64,000 nucleotides of DNA from assembly GCA_020697375.1 (NCBI GenBank), contig JAJFBJ010000003.1, positions 1-64,000 of the forward strand, written 5' to 3'. The notes below the pieces were generated by a model. It saw only the letters and a list, made by a program, of their open reading frames with translations. It was not told where the DNA came from and made no database searches. Numbering within the stretch: the stretch's first letter is position 1; every line of letters starts with the position of its first letter. This stretch comes from Nitrospira sp. (GTDB lineage Bacteria > Nitrospirota > Nitrospiria > Nitrospirales > Nitrospiraceae). Shown one piece after another: positions 39,249 through 49,468 of this stretch. The position numbers were made by a program, and so were the translations under genes.

Positions 39249-40791
39249 GGCCGGCCGCTTTCTTTGGGCCATTCTCGCCATCTGCCTTTTGACAGGGGCC
39301 ATCGACAAGGCGATCCCAGCCGAATCGCGTCAGTCCTCACCCATCGCCGAAGAAAATGCGCGTCCCGGCCATGTCGATTGGGTCCTCACCGATCCGGCGG
39401 ACCATCAGGTCGAAGGTTATGCCTCGGCCACCAGCATCCAGCGGGGCGAAACGCTTCGCCTCTACGTCCATACGATAGACCCGAGCGTGACGCTGGCCGT
39501 CTATCGCATGGGATGGTACGGTGGCGCTGGTGCACGCTTGGTGCAAACTGTCATCACTCTGCCTGGCATGCAGCAACCCATGCCAACCGCGGACCGGGTG
39601 ACTGGACTCATCGAATGTAACTGGCAGGTGTCGCACCACTTGACTACACTGACGGACGATCCCCATGAATGGCTGAGCGGTGTGTATCTGGCCAAGCTGA
39701 CGGGCACGGTCAGCGGGAAGCAAAGTTACATCATCTTCGTGGTCAGGGAAGACGATCGGCCCTCCGATTTCCTGTTTCAGTCGAGCGTCACCACGTTTCA
39801 GGCCTACAACAGCTGGGGCGGCAAATCCACCTATCCCTCGAACAGCGTAAACGAGCAATGGGCTCGGAAGGTGTCATTCAATCGCCCCTATGCCAGGAGT
39901 CAGCATCCTCTCGGCGCCGGCGGCACGGGGGCGGGTGAGTTTCTGACAGCCCTATCGATCCATCCCACCCGCGCACTCTCAACGGCGGGCTGGGAATACA
40001 ATATGCTGCGTTGGCTTGAGCGCAACGGGTACGACGTCACCTACAGCACAGACATCGACACGCACAGCCATCCGGACTTTTGGAAAGGGCACAAGACCTG
40101 GCTCTCGGTCGGCCACGACGAATACTGGTCTCAGGACATGCGACAGCACGTAGAAGAGGCTCGCGACCATGGGATAGGGCTGGGGTTTTTCTCAGCCAAT
40201 ACCTGTTACTGGCAAATCCGCCTCGAACCCAGCCACCTCACCGGCGAACCGAATCGGACCATGGTTGCATACAAGGAAGCGGCCATGGCGGAAGATCCCT
40301 ATTCGGTAGATAAAGATCCGTCGAACGATCATCTGATCACCGTCCAATGGCGGGACCCGCCGGTGAATCGACCGGAATACCAGATGATCGGGGTTATGTA
40401 CGAGACCGTGCCCGTGGATGGAGATGTGATCATCACCCTACCGTCCCATCCTCTCTTTGCCGGTGTAGGATTACCCTCTGATCATCGCCTTCCCGGCCTG
40501 CTTGGATATGAGATCGACCGTGCCCATCCGAAGGGACCTGCCGGCTTGACCCGCCTCGCCCATTCCCCCTATTCAAAGGACGGTCAGGTTATGTATGGGG
40601 ACATGACCCTTTACGAAGCGCCCAGCGGCGCCCTCGTATTTGCCACGGGTACTATTCAATGGAGTTGGGGACTCGACGACTACAATGTTCCATCCTTGAG
40701 AACCGCCCGCTCCAGTAAGACCGTCCAACGAATCACTCACAATATCCTCGGGCTCCTTGCTGGAATTCCTCCATTCATCATCCCCGAATGA
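39142..40791 (+). CDS. Secreted N,N-dimethylformamidase-beta-like domain protein
   Basis: This protein of about 549 residues has the C-terminal domain of the dimethylformamidase large-subunit family (YRMGWYGGAGARLVQ, VTTFQAYNSWGGKSTYP, WLERNGYDVTYSTDIDTH, WLSVGHDEYWSQDMR, FFSANTCYWQIRLEP). A hydrophobic export signal is seen at FLWAILAICLLTGAI. No start codon exists between the rpoH stop and this signal, so the nearest in-frame ATG (39142) forces a 107-base out-of-frame overlap with rpoH. The start is therefore doubtful. The family fold is glutamine-amidotransferase-like; the substrate here is unknown. Confidence 0.7.
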   Translation: MASPRNARGSWRRGSSSDSATTSKKTSRTSTVSGCRAGRFLWAILAICLLTGAIDKAIPAESRQSSPIAEENARPGHVDWVLTDPADHQVEGYASATSIQRGETLRLYVHTIDPSVTLAVYRMGWYGGAGARLVQTVITLPGMQQPMPTADRVTGLIECNWQVSHHLTTLTDDPHEWLSGVYLAKLTGTVSGKQSYIIFVVREDDRPSDFLFQSSVTTFQAYNSWGGKSTYPSNSVNEQWARKVSFNRPYARSQHPLGAGGTGAGEFLTALSIHPTRALSTAGWEYNMLRWLERNGYDVTYSTDIDTHSHPDFWKGHKTWLSVGHDEYWSQDMRQHVEEARDHGIGLGFFSANTCYWQIRLEPSHLTGEPNRTMVAYKEAAMAEDPYSVDKDPSNDHLITVQWRDPPVNRPEYQMIGVMYETVPVDGDVIITLPSHPLFAGVGLPSDHRLPGLLGYEIDRAHPKGPAGLTRLAHSPYSKDGQVMYGDMTLYEAPSGALVFATGTIQWSWGLDDYNVPSLRTARSSKTVQRITHNILGLLAGIPPFIIPE

Positions 40792-41086
40792 AGCTGTTCC
40801 TCGTTTACTTCGCTGAAGTGTGGCAATTCCGGAGGTTGGACGTATTCCCGAATGATCACGCACAATAATTCACAGAGAATCAATAATTTACGAATTTTTA
40901 TCCCATTGCATAGCGTCGCGGAAAAATTTTATTGTCCCATCCATTGACTTGCCCCGGTCTAGCGCTATCTATGATTCGAGTTTTCTGCAGGTAGCCCTTG
41001 CAGTAACACGTCAGAGCTGAATTTCCAGCTTTCACACAACTGTACATTAGGGCCAGAGGGTTTAACTACCAGAAGGAGGATTGGGT
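40792..41086. other. groESL upstream region
   Basis: This 295-base AT-rich stretch (40840-40945 especially) lies upstream of groES. Apart from the promoter listed separately and the ribosome-binding site before groES, I see no CIRCE element and no open frame. Confidence 0.5.
40944..40971 (+). promoter_or_regulatory. Putative groESL promoter
   Basis: TTGACT (40944-40949) and TATCTA (40966-40971) are spaced by 16 bases, about 115 bases upstream of groES. It fits sigma-70 better than the sigma-32 consensus, although the overlapping CTTGCCCC could be part of a heat-shock promoter. Confidence 0.45.
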
Positions 41087-41389
41087 ATGGCTACGGAAGC
41101 GAAGGAGAAGAAGGCATCGACTGCAAAGAATTTTCAACCGCTCGGTGACCGTTTGTTCGTCACCTACACGGAGGAAATGGAGCGGACCTCCGGCGGGATT
41201 TATGTTCCTGATTCCGCGAAGGAAAAGCCGCAGCGTGGTATCGTGCAAGCCATCGGAAAGAAGGTCGAGAACATCAAGATCGGAGACCAGGTCCTATTCG
41301 ACAAGTACTCAGGCAGCAAGCTGCGGATCGAAGACGAAGAATGCCTCATCCTTAAGGAAGAGGATGTCCTGGGCATCTTTACCAACTGA
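41087..41389 (+). CDS. groES: Co-chaperonin GroES
   Basis: GroES caps the GroEL chamber as a heptamer. The protein has 100 residues with the core FQPLGDRLFVTYTEEMERTSGG, mobile loop GGIYVPDSAKEKPQRG and VLFDKYSGSKLRIEDEECLI. A charged N-terminal extension (ATEAKEKKASTAKN) precedes the usual start. The ATG at 41087 follows a strong AAGGAGG at seven bases. groEL follows after 50 bases. Confidence 0.96.
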   Translation: MATEAKEKKASTAKNFQPLGDRLFVTYTEEMERTSGGIYVPDSAKEKPQRGIVQAIGKKVENIKIGDQVLFDKYSGSKLRIEDEECLILKEEDVLGIFTN

Positions 41390-41439
41390 ACTGACTAACC
41401 CGAACGACGACGATCTGATCAATTACATGGAGGAAGATT

Positions 41440-43079
<1,640 letters not shown>

Positions 43080-43083
<4 letters not shown>

Positions 43084-44894
43084 GGTTTCCGTTTCTTCTT
43101 CGCTGCCGAAGACCGGTCCGGCGGAGGTCCCGCCGGACCGGTCTCTTTTTCGAAGCTGGACTTGTTGCGGCGGGAGTGGCCTCCCGCCGCAACCAACATG
43201 GCGGCAAATAGCGCAGACGTTTCCGGGTGATAGAAGAACGCCTGGAACGTCTGGTGTACGATCGTCGTATGACGAACCTGGTCTTCTCGAAATCCAGCCA
43301 GCGCCTCAGCGCGAAACTCCGTACCATATCCCATTCGAATGGCACAACGTTGAAGCTCCTCCTCGCTGTCCGGCAGGGCATGCGTCTGTAAGTCGTGCAT
43401 CATCTGTAACTTGTGTTCGACATCCCGCAGGAACCAATAGGCGTCGGTGAGTCGCCGCTGATCGTCAGAACCGACGAAATGGTATCGGCATAACCGCTGG
43501 AGGGCTCCAACGGTCCCACGGTCGAGAACACCGGGGACAGCCCTGCCGATGAGCACCTGAATCGTTTGCACCAGGAACTCGATCTCTCTGATACCGCCGG
43601 TTCCCAGCTTCACGTTTCGATGTTGCTGTCCCCGACCTGCTATTTTTTCATCGATCATGTCCTTCACGGCACGCACGTCTCGAATGACAGCCAGCGCATG
43701 GTCCTTGGTCAACGGTTCAGGATCAGCCTGGAACACAAACCGCTCCACCATCTCAACGAACGCCTTTCCGACTGTCACGGAGCCGGCAATCGGCCAAGCC
43801 TTCAACAACGCCAGGCGTTCCCAAACCTGGCCCCGCTGGGTATAATACCTTTCATAGGCCTCCACCGATCGGGCTAGCTGTCCGACTGTCCCTTCCGCGC
43901 GGAGCCGGAGATCGACTCGAAACACGGCGCCTTCGCGGGTCGGTTCACCAAGCGCCTTCGTGAGTGAACGCGCCAGCAGCTCGAAATATTCTTCGTTGGA
44001 CAGGCTCCCCGCATTGAAAGCGCGGCTACCTTTCCCCTTTCTCGTCTCTCCCTCTCCGGATCCATAGACATAAATCAAATCGACATCTGAGCTGTAGTTC
44101 AATTCATGGGCCCCGAGCTTTCCCATTCCGATGACGGAAAACTCCGTCTCGACCCATTCTCCGTTCGGCTGCCGATGCATCGGCGTTCCATGGAGGGCTT
44201 TGAGGTCACCGTCGACCACCTCATATGCGGCTTGGATGAGAAGGGCGGCGAGATCCGACAAGGCCTCTGTGGTTTCTTTGATAGTGGATAGGCGCAGGAG
44301 GTCCCGTACACCGATCCGGAGCATCTCTCGGCGACGGACTCTCCGTAGCACATCAAGTTTCAATTCCATGGAGGTGAGCGAGCCGAGGCTTTGTCGAAGG
44401 GCCGCCGCCATCCCTTCACTGGTGGGTGCCACCGACAGCACATTCTCTTCTGCCAGCCAATACACCAGCATCGGATCCCGAACGAGGAAGAAGGCGAGGG
44501 AGTCACTATTCCCAAAAATCGTGCAGAGCAGTCCCAACATCTTTGGCGAAGCTTGCAGATACTGCAGCAGCGCCGAGCGATTGACGCTTCCGCCGAGCAG
44601 ACGTTCCCAATGATTCAAAGCCTGGTCGGGATCGGCCGTTCTCGAGATCTCCGTCAACAGACCCGGCAATATTGCAGCCAGGAGCCGTCTGGTATGGGGA
44701 TCCCCCGCCATGCTCTGGATATTGGTATCCGCCTCGGCCGCATGCTCTATACCGTACGGAGCAAGAATCCGTACCACTTGCTCCGGCTCCAGGCCTGTAG
44801 CCACCAATAAAGGAACAGGGTCAGGACGTTCGCCGACGGACGCGCTCTCGTCGCGCATTTTGGAAGGTCTGTTCTGTCCGGGGCGTCGTTCCAT
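43080..44894 (-). CDS. GlnE-like glutamine synthetase adenylyltransferase, single catalytic domain
   Basis: This 604-residue protein covers one of the two catalytic modules of canonical GlnE (about 950 residues, two modules). An N-terminal helical region is followed by the nucleotidyltransferase motif [27 protein letters not shown] with the DxD metal site, then [34 protein letters not shown] and [21 protein letters not shown]. The ELNYSSD form is closer to the N-terminal (deadenylylating) module of E. coli GlnE. I infer, but cannot prove, that it edits the tyrosine of GlnA. The second module is encoded divergently next to it. Confidence 0.85.
43111..43150 (+). terminator. Rho-independent terminator of groESL, inside the opposing gene
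   Basis: A perfect 14-bp stem, GACCGGTCCGGCGG (43111-43124) with CCGCCGGACCGGTC (43130-43143), encloses a five-base loop and is followed by TCTTTTT. It starts 28 bases past the groEL stop and lies wholly within the C-terminal codons of the convergent glnE-like gene. Confidence 0.9.
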
Positions 44895-44902
44895 GGCGCC
44901 GC

Positions 44903-44931
44903 ATTATACTGACGCAAATCTTCCGGTACAA
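44903..44931 (-). promoter_or_regulatory. Putative promoter of the single-domain glnE gene
   Basis: On the minus strand TTGTAC (44926-44931) and TATAAT (44903-44908) are 17 bases apart. The -10 ends only eight bases before the ATG, so the transcript would be almost leaderless. The region overlaps the upstream part of the divergent gene's promoter. Confidence 0.55.
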
Positions 44932-44947
44932 CGAACCTGCCTTCGGG

Positions 44948-44953
44948 TATACT
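44948..44953 (+). promoter_or_regulatory. Putative -10 element of the ACT-glnE gene
   Basis: TATACT lies 11 bases before the ATG at 44965. Its expected -35 position (about 44925-44930, GGTACA) coincides with the -35 of the divergent gene. The transcript would have a leader of only a few bases. Confidence 0.4.
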
Positions 44954-44964
44954 CGCGTTGAATC

Positions 44965-47238
44965 ATGCTGCAGCCGAACGCCGACCGCACCCGGATTCTC
45001 GCGACCCTGACTCCGCTCTGTCAGGACATCGACCACGACATCCTGCAGGATTTCGTGACGCGGATGGACCACGACTATTTCAGCGCGTTCCCCCACAAGG
45101 TTCTGGCAGCCCACATCAAACAAGCGGCAGCCCTCACACCAGACAGTCCCTGCAATGTATCCATCGTCGATGCTCCCGACGGCCGCTGCACCATCACCAT
45201 CGTGGCCTATGATTATTTTTCGGAATTCGCCACGATTTGCGGTCTTCTCTCGGCGTTCGGCTTGGATATTGAGGAAGGACAGATCTACACGTTCCTCGAA
45301 GCGTCTGCGCCAACCGTCGCTCGCATCAGCGCAACCCGGAACCTGCGCAGCCGTCCCAAAGGCCGGCCGGGTCTGAGCCGCAAGAAAATCGTGGATGTCT
45401 TCCGCGTGCAGCCTGTGCGCGGGGCATCATTCGGACCGGACGAGCGCCGCCGGCTCATAGACGAACTCGTCGAGATGATCGCGATACTCGATGCAGGCCG
45501 GTTCGATGAAGCGCGGCAAGTCGTCAATCGGCAACTGGTCGAATATCTGGGGCGGCGCCGCAGCTCATTCAGCGGCCTCCTTCACACCGTGCAAATTACA
45601 TTCGACAACAGCCAATCATCGACTGATACCGTGATGGATATTCAGTCGGATGATACCCCTGCCTTTCTCTATGCCTTCGCCAATGCCTTGGCCATGCGGG
45701 ACATCTACATCGCCAAAGCGCAATTCTCAATCGAGGGCGGCAAACTGCACGACCGGTTCTACGTCCGAAATCGCCATGGCCAAAAAATCACCGATCCCCT
45801 CGATCAACAACATCTGCGCCTGACCGCGGTGCTCATCAAACAATTCACCCATGCGTTGACCTGGGCCCCGGACCCAGCCAAGGCATTGGAAGCGTTCGAC
45901 CAGTTTCTCGACCTCACGGTTCAGGATGCGAAAGGAAAGGCTCAGCAACAGGCTCTGGCCTTTCTCAACGACAAAAAGACATTCCCGATTCTGGCCCGCC
46001 TGCTTGGCACCAGCGACTTTTTGTGGGAGGATTTCCTTCGCCGCCAGCACGGGAATCTGTTGCCCCTCCTGAAGGACTATCGTGACGCCCCGCTCATCAA
46101 GCCGCAAGCAGCGCTCTGCAAGGAACTTGACCGCGTGATGGCCAAAGCCAAAACGGATGAAGCGCGCAAGGAGACGCTGAACCGATTCAAGGACCAGGAG
46201 CTCTTCCGAATCGACATGAAGCACATGGCCGATGCGTCTAGCCTCGCCGACTTCTCAGAGGCGCTGACGGAACTGGCCGAGGTCATCGTGGAACGCAGCC
46301 TGCGCGATTGCGAAACCAAACTGGAGCAACAATACGGCGCGCCCCATCTGGCGAATGGGAAACCCTGCCCATTTGCCGTGCTCGGCATGGGAAAATTCGG
46401 CGGCCGTGAACTCGGCTACGCCTCGGACATCGAGGTGCTCTTTGTCTATGGCGGAGCCGGCAGCACCAGCGGCAAGCAGGGCATCGAAAGCAGCGAATAC
46501 TTCGAACGGCTTGCGCAGGAACTGCTGCAAGGCATCGAAGCGAAGCAGGAAGGTATCTTTCACCTCGACATTCGCCTGCGCCCCCATGGAGGCAAGGGAT
46601 CCCTCACCAACCCACTGGAGGAGATCATCAGCTACTACAGTCCCACCGGCTTGGCGGCCCCCTTCGAACGACAGGCCATGATCAAGCTTCGCACCGTGGC
46701 CGGAAACGCAACGCTGGGGAAACAGGTGGAAGCCCATCGGGATCGATACGTCTACAGCGGCAAGCCTTGGGACCTGACCATTGCGCTCGACCTCAGGCGG
46801 CAGCAACTGAAACAACTCGTCCAGCCCGGAACGCTCAACGTGAAACACAGCGCCGGAGGGCTCGTCGATATCGAATACGCCGTCCAGTATCTTCAAGTCA
46901 TGCACGGCCACCGGCATCCGACCTTGCGGACGCCCAACAGCATGCAGGCGCTGTCAGCGCTGGTTGAATGCGGGATTGTGGCGCGTCAGGATGGGGAGCA
47001 TCTTCGAAAGGCTTATCTGTTTATTCGCATGTTGATCGACGGCCTGCGCATGGTGCGCGGCAATGCCAAGGATCTCGTGCTTCCGCCGGCGGACTCAGAT
47101 GAGTTCGTCTTCCTCGCCCGCCGCGTCGGTTATACCACCGATGATTGGCAAGCCGGCGCCCGACATCTACAGACCGACATCGAACAGCACATGACGCTGA
47201 CGAGAGAGTTTTTCGAAAGGACGTTTGGGAAGTTGTGA
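44965..47238 (+). CDS. ACT-ACT-GlnE-like adenylyltransferase, second catalytic module
   Basis: This 757-residue protein has an unusual order of domains. A first ACT-like domain lies near residues 60-110 (TITIVAYDYFSEFATICGLLSAFGLDIEEGQIY) and a GlnD-style second ACT near 215-285 (DTPAFLYAFANALAMRDIYI, KLHDRFYVRNRHGQKI). The GlnE catalytic region begins at about 330 with FLWEDFLRRQHGNLL and VLGMGKFGGRELGYASDIEVLFVYG, then IFHLDIRLRPHGGKGSL and VKHSAGGLVDIEYAVQYLQ. The metal motif is DIE rather than DxD. The ELGYASD form is nearer the C-terminal (adenylylating) module of GlnE. ACT domains in GlnD sense glutamine, so direct glutamine sensing is plausible. Confidence 0.85.
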   Translation: MLQPNADRTRILATLTPLCQDIDHDILQDFVTRMDHDYFSAFPHKVLAAHIKQAAALTPDSPCNVSIVDAPDGRCTITIVAYDYFSEFATICGLLSAFGLDIEEGQIYTFLEASAPTVARISATRNLRSRPKGRPGLSRKKIVDVFRVQPVRGASFGPDERRRLIDELVEMIAILDAGRFDEARQVVNRQLVEYLGRRRSSFSGLLHTVQITFDNSQSSTDTVMDIQSDDTPAFLYAFANALAMRDIYIAKAQFSIEGGKLHDRFYVRNRHGQKITDPLDQQHLRLTAVLIKQFTHALTWAPDPAKALEAFDQFLDLTVQDAKGKAQQQALAFLNDKKTFPILARLLGTSDFLWEDFLRRQHGNLLPLLKDYRDAPLIKPQAALCKELDRVMAKAKTDEARKETLNRFKDQELFRIDMKHMADASSLADFSEALTELAEVIVERSLRDCETKLEQQYGAPHLANGKPCPFAVLGMGKFGGRELGYASDIEVLFVYGGAGSTSGKQGIESSEYFERLAQELLQGIEAKQEGIFHLDIRLRPHGGKGSLTNPLEEIISYYSPTGLAAPFERQAMIKLRTVAGNATLGKQVEAHRDRYVYSGKPWDLTIALDLRRQQLKQLVQPGTLNVKHSAGGLVDIEYAVQYLQVMHGHRHPTLRTPNSMQALSALVECGIVARQDGEHLRKAYLFIRMLIDGLRMVRGNAKDLVLPPADSDEFVFLARRVGYTTDDWQAGARHLQTDIEQHMTLTREFFERTFGKL

Positions 47239-47256
47239 GGGAGGGACTGCGCGGGA

Positions 47257-47900
47257 ATGGCAAAGGAATGTGCGTACTGCGGGGGTTCAGGCCCATTTAC
47301 TAACGATCACGTTTGGCCTAGCTGCTTCCTAGACCGCTTTGGCCGACATGCAGCGCACTTTTCTGTTCGCGGACAGCAAGTACATGGATCGGATTATGTT
47401 GTTAAGGACGTTTGCAAAACGTGTAACTCCGAAAGGCTTAGCCCGCTCGATTCCTACTTTTGTCGGCTGTACGACGAATATTTTCTCATCTCCACGATTT
47501 CGACTCGACGACAATGCTTCATTACGACTTCAGTCTGCTAGCACGTAGCCTTCTTTAAATCGCGTACAACTCGGCCCGTCAAGGGTTGTCAAATCCAGAG
47601 CCGCTGAGAATCCTTCGAGGGTTCATTGCTGGACGTGATCCTTGTCCAATGCAGTTGGCGATCTTCGCCGAACTCGTATCGCCGACAATGATTCCACAGT
47701 CCAACGGCAGCATTTGCAAGGTCATGCCAAACATGTATCGGTCTGCCCTTGGCAAGTATCTCGGCCCCGGCGGTGATCGCATCCTGCTCCGTGTGGTCAC
47801 GGTTAACTCGTACTATTTGCATCTTATTGTCCCTGTAAAGATGCTGCCTAATGTAGATTTCGACAAAGTGGTATATCAGTTCTCTGAAAGACTGTCATAA
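47257..47900 (+). pseudogene. HNH endonuclease-like gene with frameshift and nonsense codon
   Basis: The first 75 codons read as an HNH-type protein with C-x2-C (CAYCGGSG), NDHVWPS and KDVCKTCNSERLSPLDSY. After YDEYF near 47478-47484 (TTTT run) the sequence continues in another frame as SHLHDFDSTTMLHYDFSLLARSLL, is stopped by TAA at 47556-47558, and then runs on to 47900 (SNPEPLRILRGFIAGRDPCP, YYLHLIVPVKMLPN). Two independent lesions make it a pseudogene rather than a sequencing slip. It lies between the ACT-glnE gene and a toxin-antitoxin pair, marking a site of insertion. Confidence 0.75.
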
Positions 47901-47918
47901 TGAATCGTGAGGTGGTCT

Positions 47919-48215
47919 GTGAAAAAAACATTGCCCTTATCAGAGGTAAAGACACGGTTGCCGGAGCTGGTAGCTGGCGTGGAGGAGCGTGAAGAAGAGG
48001 TTGTGGTCACGAAGAACGGCCGGCCGGCTGCCGTGCTCGTCAACGTCCAGGAGTATGCTCGCCTGAAGGAAACGCTCGACGTGCTGAGTGACCCTGCGGT
48101 TATGAAACAGATCTCGGAAAGCCGAGCGTTCTATCGGGCCGACAAGAAGGGCCTTTCTTTCGAGGATGTCTTCGGCGAGCCGGTCACTCCCGTTAAGAAG
48201 CGCCGCACTGCGTGA
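47919..48215 (+). CDS. Antitoxin of the Phd/YefM family
   Basis: This 98-residue protein starts with GTG (KKTLPLSEVKTRLPELVAGVE), preceded by GAGGTGG. It has the Phd/YefM pattern EEEVVVTKNGRPAAVLVNVQEYARLKET, and a toxin-binding C-terminal tail follows. The toxin gene begins within the antitoxin stop codon (GTGA), the usual coupling in such modules. It should autorepress the pair. Confidence 0.88.
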   Translation: MKKTLPLSEVKTRLPELVAGVEEREEEVVVTKNGRPAAVLVNVQEYARLKETLDVLSDPAVMKQISESRAFYRADKKGLSFEDVFGEPVTPVKKRRTA

Positions 48216-48499
48216 CTCCCTTCCGTCCTGATATCCCTCCACACGTGGCTGAGGTGATCCGCTCTCTCCATCCCGACCTAAAACGATCCATCAAGTCGGC
48301 AGTTCGTGCTATTGCCGCTAATCCCGAATGTGGCGTACCACTTCTCCGCGAACTCGACGGACTGTGGAAGTTTCGCGTTCGCCGCTTCCAGATCGTCTAC
48401 GCAATCGACCACAAGACACACGTCATTCGCCTCATAGCGGTCGGCCATCGCCGACATATCTATGAAGAACTCACTGCCAGGTTTCGAAAGCAGGACTAA
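48212..48499 (+). CDS. RelE/ParE-family toxin
   Basis: This 95-residue protein from a GTG start has the RelE/ParE pattern LHPDLKRSIKSAVRAIAANPECGVPLLRELDGLWKFRVRRFQIVYAID (in outline), followed by VIRLIAVGHRRHIYEEL. The R-x-R-x5-Y strand and the GHRRHIY end are typical of mRNA-cleaving RelE relatives. The four-base overlap with the antitoxin supports a functional pair. The adjoining region to 48627 is empty. Confidence 0.88.
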   Translation: MTPFRPDIPPHVAEVIRSLHPDLKRSIKSAVRAIAANPECGVPLLRELDGLWKFRVRRFQIVYAIDHKTHVIRLIAVGHRRHIYEELTARFRKQD

Positions 48500-48627
48500 T
48501 GAACTTGCCAGAGATTCCATTCCCAGCGCCCGACGAAACGGCTACCGACCGAAGAATGGCAGGCGGACCCAATTCGCTGCTTCTTGGCTCAGCAGTTCAC
48601 ACCTGAATAATTGACACCGTCCTCCGC

Positions 48628-49404
48628 TTACAGCTCCAGCACCTTTTCGTAGGCCCGTAACAAATCCCCCACGGACAGCACCCCGATAATCGTGCCGTCT
48701 TCGGTCACCGGCAGGTGCCGGATGCTCTCTTTCTTCATCAATCTGAGGGCCTCCATGAGCGGCTCGCTGTCTTCGATGGTGACGACAGCCTTGCTCATAC
48801 AAGAGAGGACAGTCGTGGCATTCGGATCAAGCCCTTTGGCCACGGCTTTTCTGCTGAGGTCTGTGTCCGTGATGATGCCGATGTAACGCGATCCATCATC
48901 GACGAGCAGAGAGCCGATGCGCCATTTCTGCAGCAGACGGCCGGCCTCCTTGATCATGGCGCCCTTGTGGACGCTCCGAACCTCCGAAGACATGAACTCC
49001 GCTACGGTACGGCCATCGATCTTTGCTCCGACGGTCCTCCGCCAATCCCGACCTGCCCTTGCGGCTTTCTTTAATTCTAACTGTGCCAAACAGCTTTCCA
49101 AGACTTGTTTACGCTGATGGAGGCTTTCGCGGGCCGTGTCATGTGTCCCCGCTTCCTGCGCCTCTTCCGGCAAAATCCCGCTTTCACCGAGTTTTGCGTA
49201 TTGGTAGGCTTCGAGCTCTTCGGAAGCCCCGCCGAAGGTTTCACTTAGAACCTCTTCGGCTTCCTCATCGAATTCCTCCAACGAACCGGTCACCTTTCGT
49301 CGGGATAAGAACGGCTGAAATGCCAGAAGCGTTTCGCGAATATGTTCGATATGCCGGTTGAGAAGCTCAGCCGGTTCCTCATCCAATTTCCCCCTCTTGG
49401 CCAT
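48628..49404 (-). CDS. CBS-domain pair protein
   Basis: This 258-residue protein has an N-terminal region of about 130 residues rich in Glu and helices (AELLNRHIEHIRETLLAFQP). A Bateman module of two CBS domains follows (VAEFMSSEVRSVHKGAMIKEAGRLL, IGIITDTDLSRKAVAKG, VLSCMSKAVVTIEDSEPLMEAL, IIGVLSVGDLLRAYE). CBS pairs bind adenine nucleotides. The start at 49404 has an AAGGAGG site. No catalytic domain is attached. It lies next to, but downstream of, the nitrite-assimilation operon. Confidence 0.85.
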   Translation of the reverse strand: MAKRGKLDEEPAELLNRHIEHIRETLLAFQPFLSRRKVTGSLEEFDEEAEEVLSETFGGASEELEAYQYAKLGESGILPEEAQEAGTHDTARESLHQRKQVLESCLAQLELKKAARAGRDWRRTVGAKIDGRTVAEFMSSEVRSVHKGAMIKEAGRLLQKWRIGSLLVDDGSRYIGIITDTDLSRKAVAKGLDPNATTVLSCMSKAVVTIEDSEPLMEALRLMKKESIRHLPVTEDGTIIGVLSVGDLLRAYEKVLEL

Positions 49405-49468
49405 GCTGCCTCCTTGTTGAGCCAAGACAATAGCGTAAACGCTCGCATCCGCTCAAGTCTGAACGGCC

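Noticed and set aside
40792..41086. CIRCE (HrcA) operator before groES
   Set aside because: No TTAGCACTC/GAGTGCTAA inverted repeat is present; an RpoH-type or sigma-70 promoter is more likely.
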